From: a gamma proteobacterium HIMB30
GTDB lineage: Bacteria; Pseudomonadota; Gammaproteobacteria; Pseudomonadales; Litorivicinaceae
DNA: 64,000 bases
NCBI GenBank assembly: GCA_000227525.2
Contig: AGIG01000007.1
Location: 1 to 64,000, forward strand
Reading direction: 5' to 3'
The notes below the pieces were generated by a model. It saw nothing but the letters and a program-made list of their open reading frames with translations, made no database searches and was not told the origin of the DNA. Each line of letters starts with the position of its first letter. Position 1 is the stretch's first letter. The translations under genes were made by a program, and so were the position numbers. This document shows positions 9,343 to 17,420 of this stretch, piece after piece.

Positions 9343-10309
9343 TTGGTCACAGAATTCAGTCGCCCCGACCCAGCAAGATCTGGACCGCATTGCTACGATC
9401 CTTGATCAGGATCGAATCATCCTCACTGATCCACAGCGAATCAGCGCACCGGTGCCCGCATTACGTCTGAGTGAGACGCGCATCAGCTTTGGCGATGCAT
9501 TAGAGCTCGGAGAATGCGGCCTGCTACCCCTGATTGCAGAACGAAACTCAAGCCTCGGCCGACAGAAACAAGAATCGATACGGCTTATCTACGAATGGCA
9601 ATTAAAAGTGGGCCTTGATCAATGTACCCAATTCGAAGATCAGGAATGGTTTCAGAAAGTGCGAGTCGCGAAAGCAGCGCACGTCGAGATTGCCGTTTTA
9701 CATCTGCTGACTCGAAGTGAAGAAGCCGATCGCATCCACCTGAAAATCAATAGACCCCTTGCGACCCTCAGCGATAGTCGGATGGTCTACATCAATCGCA
9801 CACAGCCGGTCATCCAAGTACTGCTGCGGGCATTACAATATCGGACTCCGCCTGAAACTGAAGCGATGACTCAGTTTGAGGAAGCGCTCTACGCTTGGAG
9901 CCAAACCCAGCATCACGGGACATTACATCAAGCCATCGTCAAGACCCGAGATTGGCTCAACGCAGCCAATCAGTTACAGGTCTCGGTGGTAAAGCAGAAT
10001 ACGATTTGCCCGATGGGAACGCCGACAGAACAAGGACGCTATGTTCAGGCATTTATTCGTGACTACTATGTGCCAACGATCCAGCCAAAGCTTTCGTCGA
10101 TCAAGCAAGCGATCGATGAAATGAACTCCATCTGGTCGGTGCTTCCCATGACTCTATGGACTCAAAACACATTAATTGATGCGCTATTGAAACTCCCAAA
10201 GGGTTTTCAGGCTGAGCTTCAAACTGCGCTGACCGCGCACATCGATCATTGGCAACACATTCTTCAATCGTGCGGACTCAAAGCGCGCGCTGATACGACA
10301 AACTCGTAA
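9296..10309 (+). CDS. DUF3080-type lipoprotein
   Basis: 337 residues. A short signal peptide (LLRLIWLLTIFLVGC) ends in a lipobox with Cys15, so this is a predicted lipoprotein; the following residue is Asp, which favours inner-membrane retention by the Lol rule. The rest is helical and soluble with few cysteines and looks like the DUF3080 family (recognition from general features, function unknown). The only starts that keep the signal peptide are TTG at 9296 or 9299, inside epmC, so translation may be coupled. The 3' end overlaps tusA on the other strand by 46 bp. Confidence 0.8.
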   Translation: MLRLIWLLTIFLVGCDWSQNSVAPTQQDLDRIATILDQDRIILTDPQRISAPVPALRLSETRISFGDALELGECGLLPLIAERNSSLGRQKQESIRLIYEWQLKVGLDQCTQFEDQEWFQKVRVAKAAHVEIAVLHLLTRSEEADRIHLKINRPLATLSDSRMVYINRTQPVIQVLLRALQYRTPPETEAMTQFEEALYAWSQTQHHGTLHQAIVKTRDWLNAANQLQVSVVKQNTICPMGTPTEQGRYVQAFIRDYYVPTIQPKLSSIKQAIDEMNSIWSVLPMTLWTQNTLIDALLKLPKGFQAELQTALTAHIDHWQHILQSCGLKARADTTNS

Positions 10310-10551
10310 CGACCATCCTCCTCATCCTGTGACACCAATTGATGGTGCATGAAGCGGCACATTGTCGGGATGTCACGAAGTGTGGAAGGATCTGTTGCGA
10401 CCAGTTTGATGCAAGTTCCCGTATCCACTTGTCTCAGGGAATTTCGTAACATCATGACTGGTTCGGGGCACTTTAAACCCGTCGCATCAATCGTCTTTGC
10501 GACTAATGGAGTGGGCAACTTTGGGTCAGACACACTTGCATCTCTCTTCAA
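10264..10551 (-). CDS. tusA: Sulfurtransferase TusA-family protein
   Basis: About 90 residues, SirA/TusA fold. The active cysteine is in LKCPEPVMMLR, matching the CPxP signature. TusA takes persulfide sulfur from IscS toward tRNA 2-thiouridine and other acceptors. The start is uncertain: TTG at 10551 gives 95 residues, while GTG at 10533, preceded by GAGAG, gives 89. No in-frame ATG exists before the motif. It could be a TusA paralogue with a different role. Confidence 0.88.
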   Translation of the reverse strand: MKRDASVSDPKLPTPLVAKTIDATGLKCPEPVMMLRNSLRQVDTGTCIKLVATDPSTLRDIPTMCRFMHHQLVSQDEEDGRYEFVVSARALSPHD

Positions 10552-10602
10552 TCCGGTGACTAATAGTAGCGCTTTATTGGAAGGAACTGCACGGAGCTCA
10601 GC

Positions 10603-11349
10603 ATGTCGAAGCGTATTGCACTAGTCACAGGTGGTACTGGTGGTATTGGAACCGCAATTTGCCAAGAACTTTTTACCCAAGGATTCACAGTCGTCGCAGG
10701 CTATAACTCCGGGGGTAACCATGAAAAAGCCAAAGCATGGCAAGACGAACAGCGTTCAGCGGGCTTTGAATTCGATATCGCCTATGGTGATGTTTCTGAT
10801 TCAGAATCAGCTCGGCAATGCGTCGAGGGAGTGGTCGAAAAACACGGTAACATCCACTGCCTGGTCAACAACGCTGGGATCACGCGTGATTCGACTTTTC
10901 GTAAGATGACACTCGAGCAATGGGATCAGGTGATGCATGCGAACCTGCGATCAGTCTTTAATATGACTCGCCTTGTTATCAACGGAATGCTCGAAGAAAA
11001 GTGGGGCCGTGTCATTAATATCAGTTCGGTCAACGGCCAAAAGGGACAATTCGGTCAGTCGAATTATGCTGCGGCGAAAGCCGGGATGCACGGGTTTACA
11101 AAATCACTGGCTCAAGAAGTCGCATCAAAAGGTGTGACTGTGAATACAGTCAGTCCCGGCTACATCATGACAGCGATGGTTGCAGCGATTGGTGATGAAA
11201 TACTCGAGAAAATTGCATCGACAATTCCGGTCGGTCGACTGGGTAACCCAGACGAAATTGCCTATGCAGTCGCTTTCCTTGCCTCAGAACGTGCAGCCTT
11301 CGTCACAGGATCAAACCTTGCAATCAACGGTGGACAGCACATGTTCTAG
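10603..11349 (+). CDS. phaB: Acetoacetyl-CoA reductase
   Basis: 248-residue short-chain dehydrogenase that reduces acetoacetyl-CoA to (R)-3-hydroxybutyryl-CoA for PHB synthesis. NADPH-binding TGGTGGIG is at 9-16, NNAG at 89-92, Ser near 141-142, and the catalytic Tyr155/Lys159 in NYAAAK. The C terminus (INGGQHMF) is typical of PhaB. A GGAG lies upstream of the ATG. It is followed by a terminator and then phaC, so phaB and phaC are probably separate transcripts. The SDR superfamily is broad, but the PHA context supports the assignment. Confidence 0.95.
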   Translation: MSKRIALVTGGTGGIGTAICQELFTQGFTVVAGYNSGGNHEKAKAWQDEQRSAGFEFDIAYGDVSDSESARQCVEGVVEKHGNIHCLVNNAGITRDSTFRKMTLEQWDQVMHANLRSVFNMTRLVINGMLEEKWGRVINISSVNGQKGQFGQSNYAAAKAGMHGFTKSLAQEVASKGVTVNTVSPGYIMTAMVAAIGDEILEKIASTIPVGRLGNPDEIAYAVAFLASERAAFVTGSNLAINGGQHMF

Positions 11350-11364
11350 GGCCACCGACCAAGA

Positions 11365-11400
11365 GTCGACACCGAATTCTCGTTGTCGGCTTTCTTTTTT
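11365..11400 (+). terminator. Rho-independent terminator after phaB
   Basis: GTCGACA pairs with TGTCGGC (one G-U) across a 12-nt loop and is followed by TTTCTTTTTT. It begins 16 nt after the phaB stop. Confidence 0.75.
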
Positions 11401-11413
11401 GTGCGACGCACAA
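11399..11413. promoter_or_regulatory. Palindrome upstream of phaC, candidate operator
   Basis: TTGTGCG-A-CGCACAA is a perfect 7+7 palindrome around one central A, 34 nt before the phaC start. The half-site TTGTGCG recurs in the inverted repeat between the phasin and aacS genes, which suggests a shared PHA regulator. The protein that would bind is not in the window. Confidence 0.55.
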
Positions 11414-11447
11414 TACACTAGCGGCTTGTTTTTAAGAGGACACGGAC

Positions 11448-13169
11448 GTGAGCACTGACAATCAGCAAGCACCGGAACAACTTTTCGAATCCATGAATGC
11501 AGAAAGTAAGCGCCTTCTGCAGGGTTTGATGCGCTCTGAAGACACGGCAGATATTGTTAAAAATCTCACCGATGTCTGGACTCAGTTGGTCATGCAACCT
11601 TGGACAAATCCGCAAGGCTGGCTCGAAATGGTGACCAAATATCAGCAAGATCAATTCAAGGTGTGGACTGATCTGATGAGCGGGACAATGAATTTTCAGC
11701 CACAGAAAGACCGTCGTTTTGATTCAGATGAGTGGTCAAAACTTCCGGTCTTCGATTTTATCAAGCAGTCCTATCTGCTCACAGCTGACGTGCTGAGTAA
11801 GTCCACTGACGCCATTCCAGTCGAAGGGAAAGAAAAAGAGAAGCTGAAGTTTTACACCCAGTATTTCATCGATGCGATGAGTCCATCCAATTTTGTCACC
11901 TTAAATCCTGACGTACTCAAAGAAGCAATGGAGACTAATGGTCAAAGCTTGGTTGATGGACTTCAGAATCTCATGACTGACCTTGAAAAAGGTCGCATCA
12001 CCATGACCGATGAATCGGCCTTTGTTCTTGGTGAAAATATTGGAGTGAGCGAGGGGTCGGTTGTCTTCCGCAATCACTTGTTTGAATTGATTCAATACTC
12101 TCCATCGACAGAGACCGTTCATCAACGCCCGTTATTGATCGTACCTCCGTGTATCAACAAGTTTTATATTCTCGATCTACAGCCACAAAATTCGTACGTG
12201 AAATGGTGCGTGGATCAGGGGAACACTGTGTTCTTGATTTCATGGGCTAACACCACATCCGACTACAGTCACATTGGTTGGGATGACTATGTCCAGGATG
12301 GAATTTTTGAGGCAACACGTGTTGTCAAAGAAATTACCGGCGAAAAGAAAATGAACGCAGTGGCCTGGTGTATCGGCGGCACGATTTTGGGTTCTGCACT
12401 CGGCGTGATGCAAAAGAAGCGCGACGCAAGTATCGCCTCTGCGACATTTCTGACAACGCTTCTCGACTTCTCAGATCCGGGCGATTTAGGTGTGTTCCTC
12501 GATGAAGAAGAAGTCGACATGCGCGAGGCACAGGTATCAAAAGACGGCGTCATGTCGGGCAAAAGCCTCGCACTTGGCTTTAATATGCTCCGCTCTAACG
12601 ATTTGATCTGGTCATATGTGGTGAATAATTACCTGAAAGGGAAAACACCGCCGCCATTTGATCTGCTCTACTGGAATTCAGACCCAACCAATCTCCCTGC
12701 AACCATGTACAACACTTATATCCGTGAAATGTATGTGAATAACAGTCTTTCACAGCCGGGTGGATTCACTTGTTGCGATAAGCCAGTTGAATTGAACAAA
12801 GTCAAAACACCGATGTATTTCCTCTCTGCAATTGAAGACCACATTGCACCATGGAAAACCACATTTTTGGGAACGGATCTTGTTGGTGGAGATGTCGAGT
12901 TTGTGCTCGGTGGATCGGGTCATATTGCAGGCGTCATCAACCCACCTGCGAAAAATAAACGAAATTACTGGACCGATGGTGAGATGGGACAGGGTGCTGA
13001 TCATTGGCTGGAAACAGCAACAGATCACCCAGGGTCTTGGTGGAATCATTGGCATCAGTGGCTCGATCAGCACGATTCGAAGCAAGTGCCAGCGCGTCAA
13101 ATTGGGACCAACACCGAGTTTCAGGAAATTGTTCCCGCTCCTGGTGACTACGTCAGGGTCCGCCTGTAA
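11448..13169 (+). CDS. phaC: Class I poly(3-hydroxyalkanoate) synthase
   Basis: 573-residue granule-associated enzyme that polymerises (R)-3-hydroxyacyl-CoA. The alpha/beta-hydrolase core carries a lipase-like box with nucleophile Cys308 (AWCIGGT), Asp464 (IEDHIAPW) and His492 (GSGHIAG), in the spacing expected of PHA synthases. The N-terminal 170 residues are helical, as in class I enzymes, which act without PhaE or PhaR subunits. The start is GTG at 11448 with AAGAGGA seven bases upstream. It converges on the phasin gene across a shared terminator. Confidence 0.97.
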   Translation: MSTDNQQAPEQLFESMNAESKRLLQGLMRSEDTADIVKNLTDVWTQLVMQPWTNPQGWLEMVTKYQQDQFKVWTDLMSGTMNFQPQKDRRFDSDEWSKLPVFDFIKQSYLLTADVLSKSTDAIPVEGKEKEKLKFYTQYFIDAMSPSNFVTLNPDVLKEAMETNGQSLVDGLQNLMTDLEKGRITMTDESAFVLGENIGVSEGSVVFRNHLFELIQYSPSTETVHQRPLLIVPPCINKFYILDLQPQNSYVKWCVDQGNTVFLISWANTTSDYSHIGWDDYVQDGIFEATRVVKEITGEKKMNAVAWCIGGTILGSALGVMQKKRDASIASATFLTTLLDFSDPGDLGVFLDEEEVDMREAQVSKDGVMSGKSLALGFNMLRSNDLIWSYVVNNYLKGKTPPPFDLLYWNSDPTNLPATMYNTYIREMYVNNSLSQPGGFTCCDKPVELNKVKTPMYFLSAIEDHIAPWKTTFLGTDLVGGDVEFVLGGSGHIAGVINPPAKNKRNYWTDGEMGQGADHWLETATDHPGSWWNHWHQWLDQHDSKQVPARQIGTNTEFQEIVPAPGDYVRVRL

Positions 13170-13185
13170 CAGAACGCATCGATCT

Positions 13186-13222
13186 AAAAAACCCCGACTG
13201 ATCTCTCAGGCGGGGTTTTTTT
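13186..13222. terminator. Bidirectional terminator between phaC and phasin
   Basis: AAAAAACCCCG and CGGGGTTTTTTT form a long stem, extended inside by CTGA/TCAG around a small loop. The A-run on one side and T-run on the other let it stop phaC (+) and the phasin gene (-). Confidence 0.9.
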
Positions 13223-13233
13223 GATCGCAAGAA

Positions 13234-13617
13234 TTACTTGTTCAACGACTTTGCCATTTCTTCAGTGTTTTTCTTCACAAGATTCAACGTTTCTTCACTG
13301 ACCTGAGTCCATGACGATGCTTGCTTTTTCGCAAGCGCAGCCATTTTCTCTTGGTACTTCTGGAGGAATTTTTTATGAACCTCCATCAATTCAGGCATTG
13401 ATTCGCACTGACACACAGCACGTGCTTCTTCGAGCGCATCAGCCATCATTTCTGTTGATAGCTGCGTTTGTTCTTCCGCCAATGATTCAAGCATGGAGCG
13501 CTGCAGCTCAAGCAGATCGGTCATTGGCTTCATGGTCTTTTCAAATGCATCCAGATTCATCATCGACTGCATTGATTTCAACATTTCTTCATTTTGCTTC
13601 AGTAATTGATCGAACAC
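13234..13617 (-). CDS. Phasin family protein
   Basis: 127 residues, almost entirely amphipathic helix rich in Met, Gln, Lys and Glu and nearly free of glycine. Phasins coat PHA granules and control their size and number. The assignment rests on composition, length and position beside phaC. The start is GTG at 13617, with AAGAGGA about eight bases upstream. It is convergent with phaC, and divergent from aacS across a 163-bp gap that holds a strong inverted repeat. Confidence 0.85.
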   Translation of the reverse strand: MFDQLLKQNEEMLKSMQSMMNLDAFEKTMKPMTDLLELQRSMLESLAEEQTQLSTEMMADALEEARAVCQCESMPELMEVHKKFLQKYQEKMAALAKKQASSWTQVSEETLNLVKKNTEEMAKSLNK

Positions 13618-13635
13618 GGTTCAGTCCTCTTCAAG

Positions 13636-13678
13636 TTTGTGCGTTGCAATAATTGGAAACTACGTTGCAATGCACAAA
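13636..13678. promoter_or_regulatory. 14-bp inverted repeat between phasin and aacS genes, candidate operator
   Basis: TTTGTGCGTTGCAA (13636-13649) and TTGCAATGCACAAA (13665-13678) are inverted copies with one mismatch and a 15-bp spacer. The same block also holds two direct CGTTGCAAT copies (13642 and 13663) exactly 21 bp apart, two helical turns. It starts 19 bp upstream of the phasin start. TGC-rich sites of this sort are known targets of PhaR-type regulators in other bacteria; that link is inference here. Confidence 0.6.
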
Positions 13679-13780
13679 AATTCAAGTTGATGATTGCAGG
13701 CAATAGTCGTAAACCAAACACCACAAGTAAAAATGCTTTTGCTAGACTTCTCGACCATTGGAATCGAGGATAAAACGACC

Positions 13781-15739
13781 ATGACAGCGCTGTGGACTCC
13801 CACTCCCGAACGCATTGCTCAAGCCAGCATCACCGACTTAATGGCACACTTCAATGCCAAACTCGGACGATCGATCCACGACTACCGAGGTCTGCATCAA
13901 TTCAGTGTTCACGAGCCGGAATCTTTTTGGGATGGTGTCTGGGAGCATGCTGATCTCATCGGTACTCGTTGCTCTCCGACGCTTACAGATCGTGGCGCGA
14001 TGCCAGGTGCCAAATTTTATCCGAATTCAACTTTAAACTTCGCAGAGAACTGCCTCGGTCATGATGCAGATGACTCTGAGATCGCTGTGATTTCATACAC
14101 TGAGGCTGGCACCCGGACAGTATTGAGTTGGGGTGAGCTAAGACAATACGTGGCAAATCTGAGAAATACGTTACAGTCTTTCGGGATTGGACAACATGAT
14201 GTTGTCGCTGGGTTCGTGAGTAACGGTCCAGAAGCCGTCATCGCATCCCTTGCCACGCTGTCTCTTGGTGCAATTTGGACAAGTTGCTCGCCCGACTTCG
14301 GTGTGCAGGGCGTCCTCGACCGCTTTGGACAAACGAAGCCGAAAGCGCTGGTCGCTGCACATACAACTCAGTACAACAACAAATCGATCGACTTAACAGA
14401 CCGCGTGAATGGGTTGCTGGTCGAGCTACTCTCTGTGACCTCAGCGATCATCTTTAATGGGCCATGTCCAAAGGTAAAGGCAGGCGAAATTTCTCGACCG
14501 GGTTGCAAAGTGATTGCATATGATGATGCGGTCTCAGGTAATCACGCACTCGCCTTCGAACACACGCCATTCAATCATCCTGGTTTTATTCTCTACAGCT
14601 CCGGAACGACGGGTGTTCCAAAATGTATCGTACACAGCCAAGGTGGAGCCCTGATTCAGCTGGTAAAAGAGCATCGCTATCATGTTGATATCCAGCCCTT
14701 TGATCGGGTGTTTTATTACACAACCTGCGGTTGGATGATGTGGAATTGGTTGCTCGCTTCATTAGCCTCCAAAGCAACCATCGTGACCTATGATGGATCG
14801 CCATTTGTCCGAGGAGCTAAAACACTGTGGGAGCTCTGTGACCAGGACGATTGGCACGTTTTTGGAACCAGCGCCAAATTCATTGCCGCGCTTGAAAAAC
14901 ATGATTATAAACCCGCCGAGCAACACGCGCTGAAGTCACTTAAAGCGATCCTGTCGACCGGATCACCGCTTGCACATGAATCGTTTGAGTATGTCTATCG
15001 CGAGATTAAGGCGGACCTGCTACTCGGATCGATATCCGGTGGAACCGATATCGTTTCTTGTTTTTGCCTCTCATGCCCGATCCAGCCTGTGTACCGCGGA
15101 GAGCTTCAGTGCGCCGGTCTTGGTCTGGCAGTCGACGTGGTTAACGAATCAGGGCAGTCAGTGAAGGGAGAAAAAGGGGAACTCGTCTGTCGGAAGCCAT
15201 TTCCTGTGATGCCTGTTGAATTTTTCGGTGATACCGATGGCAGCAAATATCGAGCTGCCTACTTCGAGCGCTTTAACGGGATGTGGGCACATGGCGATTT
15301 TGCAGAACACACTGACCGTGGCGGTTTCGTGATTTACGGCCGTGCGGATGCCACACTCAATCCAGGTGGCGTACGCATTGGAACAGCCGAAATTTATCGC
15401 CAGGTGGAGGCGATTCCAGAGGTTCTCGAGTCACTGGCGATTGGGCAATCAGTTGGCGATGATGTCCGCGTTGTCTTATTCGTTGTGTTGCGAGAGGGGC
15501 TTGAACTCGACGATGAATTACGACAACAGATCAAAATGCAAATCAGGAACAACACAACGCCCCGCCACGTGCCAGAGGTGATTGCCCAGGTTCCTGACCT
15601 TCCACGGACTGTAAGTGGTAAGATCGTCGAATTGGCCGTGCGTAATGTTGTCCACGGAGACATTGTCAAAAACATTGAGGCGTTAGCGAATCCAGATGCA
15701 TTGGACTATTTCAAAGATCACCCAGACGTTCGCCTGTAA
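13781..15739 (+). CDS. aacS: Acetoacetyl-CoA synthetase (acetoacetate-CoA ligase)
   Basis: Predicted 652-residue ANL-superfamily enzyme that activates acetoacetate to acetoacetyl-CoA with ATP. The AMP-binding loop YSSGTTGVPKCIVHSQGG, the family-typical TTCGWMMWNW, GRADATLNPGGVRIG and the C-terminal lysine in TVSGKIVE are all visible. It differs from acetyl-CoA synthetase in length and in the N-terminal FW-rich segment (FSVHEPESFWDGVW). The ATG at 13781 gives MTALWTPTPERI, the usual AacS N terminus, with GAGGA upstream. It can feed PhaB directly. Its 3' end overlaps the next gene by 44 bp. Confidence 0.95.
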   Translation: MTALWTPTPERIAQASITDLMAHFNAKLGRSIHDYRGLHQFSVHEPESFWDGVWEHADLIGTRCSPTLTDRGAMPGAKFYPNSTLNFAENCLGHDADDSEIAVISYTEAGTRTVLSWGELRQYVANLRNTLQSFGIGQHDVVAGFVSNGPEAVIASLATLSLGAIWTSCSPDFGVQGVLDRFGQTKPKALVAAHTTQYNNKSIDLTDRVNGLLVELLSVTSAIIFNGPCPKVKAGEISRPGCKVIAYDDAVSGNHALAFEHTPFNHPGFILYSSGTTGVPKCIVHSQGGALIQLVKEHRYHVDIQPFDRVFYYTTCGWMMWNWLLASLASKATIVTYDGSPFVRGAKTLWELCDQDDWHVFGTSAKFIAALEKHDYKPAEQHALKSLKAILSTGSPLAHESFEYVYREIKADLLLGSISGGTDIVSCFCLSCPIQPVYRGELQCAGLGLAVDVVNESGQSVKGEKGELVCRKPFPVMPVEFFGDTDGSKYRAAYFERFNGMWAHGDFAEHTDRGGFVIYGRADATLNPGGVRIGTAEIYRQVEAIPEVLESLAIGQSVGDDVRVVLFVVLREGLELDDELRQQIKMQIRNNTTPRHVPEVIAQVPDLPRTVSGKIVELAVRNVVHGDIVKNIEALANPDALDYFKDHPDVRL

Positions 15740-17204
15740 AATTATCACGGGGCTGATCACAGTCACTCTTTCCATGACGGCGACCGCCAATCCCGCCGAC
15801 GTGCGAGTGCTTGTTGACGTGTCAGGCTCGATGAAGAAAGCGGATCCAAAATCTGTTCGTGGTCCGGCAACTGCACTCCTGGCTGCACTACTACCCGATC
15901 AATCCCAAGGCGGCATTTGGCTGTTTGGATCTGATGTCCGCGAACTCGTTCCCTATGGTCCGGTGGATGCGCGTTGGGATGCACTCAGACGACCGATCGA
16001 GGCATCCATTGGCTCGACTGATCGATTCACTCATATGGAGAGTGCGCTTCGCACAGGAATTACAGCCAGTGGTGATCAAACCACAGGTGCTTGCCACGTC
16101 ATTCTGATCACCGATGGAATCGTTGACGTCAAAGGCGGCAAAGACGCTTCGAACGCCTCCAGGGATCGCATCCTGAAGACTGTACTGCCTAACGCAACTG
16201 ATCGGGACTGCCGAATTCATACCATCGCCCTTTCGGATCAAGCGGATCTCCCGCTTCTTCGGCAAATGGCGATTCAAACCGGAGGTCTCTTTACGCTACT
16301 CAATCAGCCAGGCGATCTGATCCCCGTCATGCTGGATGCGCTTGAGCTCGCACTACGCTCACAACAGTTACCGATTCGTAACCAACAAATCCAAATTGAT
16401 TCAGACGTTCGTCAGCTTCGGCTTATTCGGCTTGGTAGCGAACAACCCATTGCGCTTCGTTCAAGTGAGCAAACCATCGGCGCGGACCAACAAGACGATA
16501 ACCTGAGCTACTACAGTGGCGCTGGTTACCAAACACTGATTTGGTCCAATCCCACACCTGGCCGTTACACACTCACGGAGCAATTTGGTCCAAGCGATCG
16601 GATTTTGATCGATTCTGACGTTCGGCTCGACCTCGCCGAGTTACCGCCGACAATCAGTGCCGATCAGACCCTTGGTCTCAGTGCATCGATCACACGAAAA
16701 GGGACAAGGATCGACGCAGACACCCGTCAGTATTTTGTTGCGTTTGGTGCCAATGTGGATCCATTGCGATCTGAAGGACAAACTCTTGCGATGCAAATCG
16801 ATAGCCCTGCCGTTGGACGCTCAATCCTCACTGTACAGAGCTTCGATGCGATGTATGAGCGGCAGGTACAGCGGGCATTTGAAGTTCTGGAAGCACGCCC
16901 TGCCATGGAAATCGGTAGTGAAATTTCCCAGGGAGTCGGTCAGGTTGCTTCCACAATTGCTGCACAACAGGCCAATCCAACAGGTGACAAAAGTGAAGCA
17001 AATCGCTCTGTCACTGAGACGATGACGACGATTCTTCCTGAGACTGTCACCACAGTTCTTCCTGAGACTGTCACCAAGCAACTCCCAGAAGAGATGCGTC
17101 AATGGCCACTGTGGCAACTGATCGTCAGTGCTCTGGGTGCAATGGCGGTTGTCGCTTTGATCATTGGACTGGTATTGCGGCCAAAAGCACATTCAGCGGA
17201 ATAA
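15696..17204 (+). CDS. VWA-domain membrane protein
   Basis: 502 residues. A signal peptide is predicted (about 1-32, ending near TATA-NP). The von Willebrand A domain (about 35-220) has an intact MIDAS DxSxS (DVSGSM), a T in TDRFTH and a D in ITDGIVDV. A beta-rich region follows (about 230-400), then a low-complexity stalk with two LPETVT copies, one TM helix (about 472-494) and a short basic tail. The bulk should be periplasmic and anchored at the C terminus. The start inside aacS is kept because later starts lose the signal peptide. No partner AAA ATPase (MoxR) is nearby, and the function is unknown. Confidence 0.85.
   Translation: MHWTISKITQTFACKIITGLITVTLSMTATANPADVRVLVDVSGSMKKADPKSVRGPATALLAALLPDQSQGGIWLFGSDVRELVPYGPVDARWDALRRPIEASIGSTDRFTHMESALRTGITASGDQTTGACHVILITDGIVDVKGGKDASNASRDRILKTVLPNATDRDCRIHTIALSDQADLPLLRQMAIQTGGLFTLLNQPGDLIPVMLDALELALRSQQLPIRNQQIQIDSDVRQLRLIRLGSEQPIALRSSEQTIGADQQDDNLSYYSGAGYQTLIWSNPTPGRYTLTEQFGPSDRILIDSDVRLDLAELPPTISADQTLGLSASITRKGTRIDADTRQYFVAFGANVDPLRSEGQTLAMQIDSPAVGRSILTVQSFDAMYERQVQRAFEVLEARPAMEIGSEISQGVGQVASTIAAQQANPTGDKSEANRSVTETMTTILPETVTTVLPETVTKQLPEEMRQWPLWQLIVSALGAMAVVALIIGLVLRPKAHSAE
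17032..17076 (+). repeat. Tandem 24-bp repeat in the stalk of the VWA gene
   Basis: A 21-bp identical block (begins TTCTTCCTGAG, ends GTCACCA) occurs at 17032-17052 and 17056-17076, a period of 24 bp. It encodes two LPETVT-type octapeptides just before the TM helix. Confidence 0.85.
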
Positions 17205-17207
17205 CGC

Positions 17208-17402
17208 ATGTTTGACTTAATGTTTGGGCTTGGAAATATTGTCTGTGCGCTCGCAGTCTGTGGTCTTCCGATTGGGCTCCTCAACCCCATTTTTCTGAAG
17301 CAAAAGACGCGAACCGATGTGTTTAAAGTCCTTGGTTCGATGTTTCTGGTCGGATTTCTCATGGTTGCTGTTGGCCAGTATTACGGGACACCACAACTCT
17401 AG
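17208..17402 (+). CDS. 64-residue integral membrane protein of unknown function
   Basis: Two predicted TM helices (about 4-28 and 41-58) are joined by a basic KQKTRTD loop, so both ends probably face the periplasm by the positive-inside rule. The ATG lies 3 nt after the VWA stop, with GCGGA upstream, which supports co-translation with the VWA gene. It is followed 18 nt later by a phosphatase gene. I recognise no family. Its position between two conserved-looking genes and good hydrophobic periodicity argue that it is real. Confidence 0.65.
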   Translation: MFDLMFGLGNIVCALAVCGLPIGLLNPIFLKQKTRTDVFKVLGSMFLVGFLMVAVGQYYGTPQL

Positions 17403-17420
17403 TTGACGTAGCATGTACAG

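Noticed and set aside
17031-17190. LPETVT repeats followed by a TM helix and basic tail, resembling a sortase sorting signal
   Set aside because: The motif lacks the Gly of LPxTG, no sortase gene is present, and the other genes are from a diderm. It is better read as a repeated stalk.
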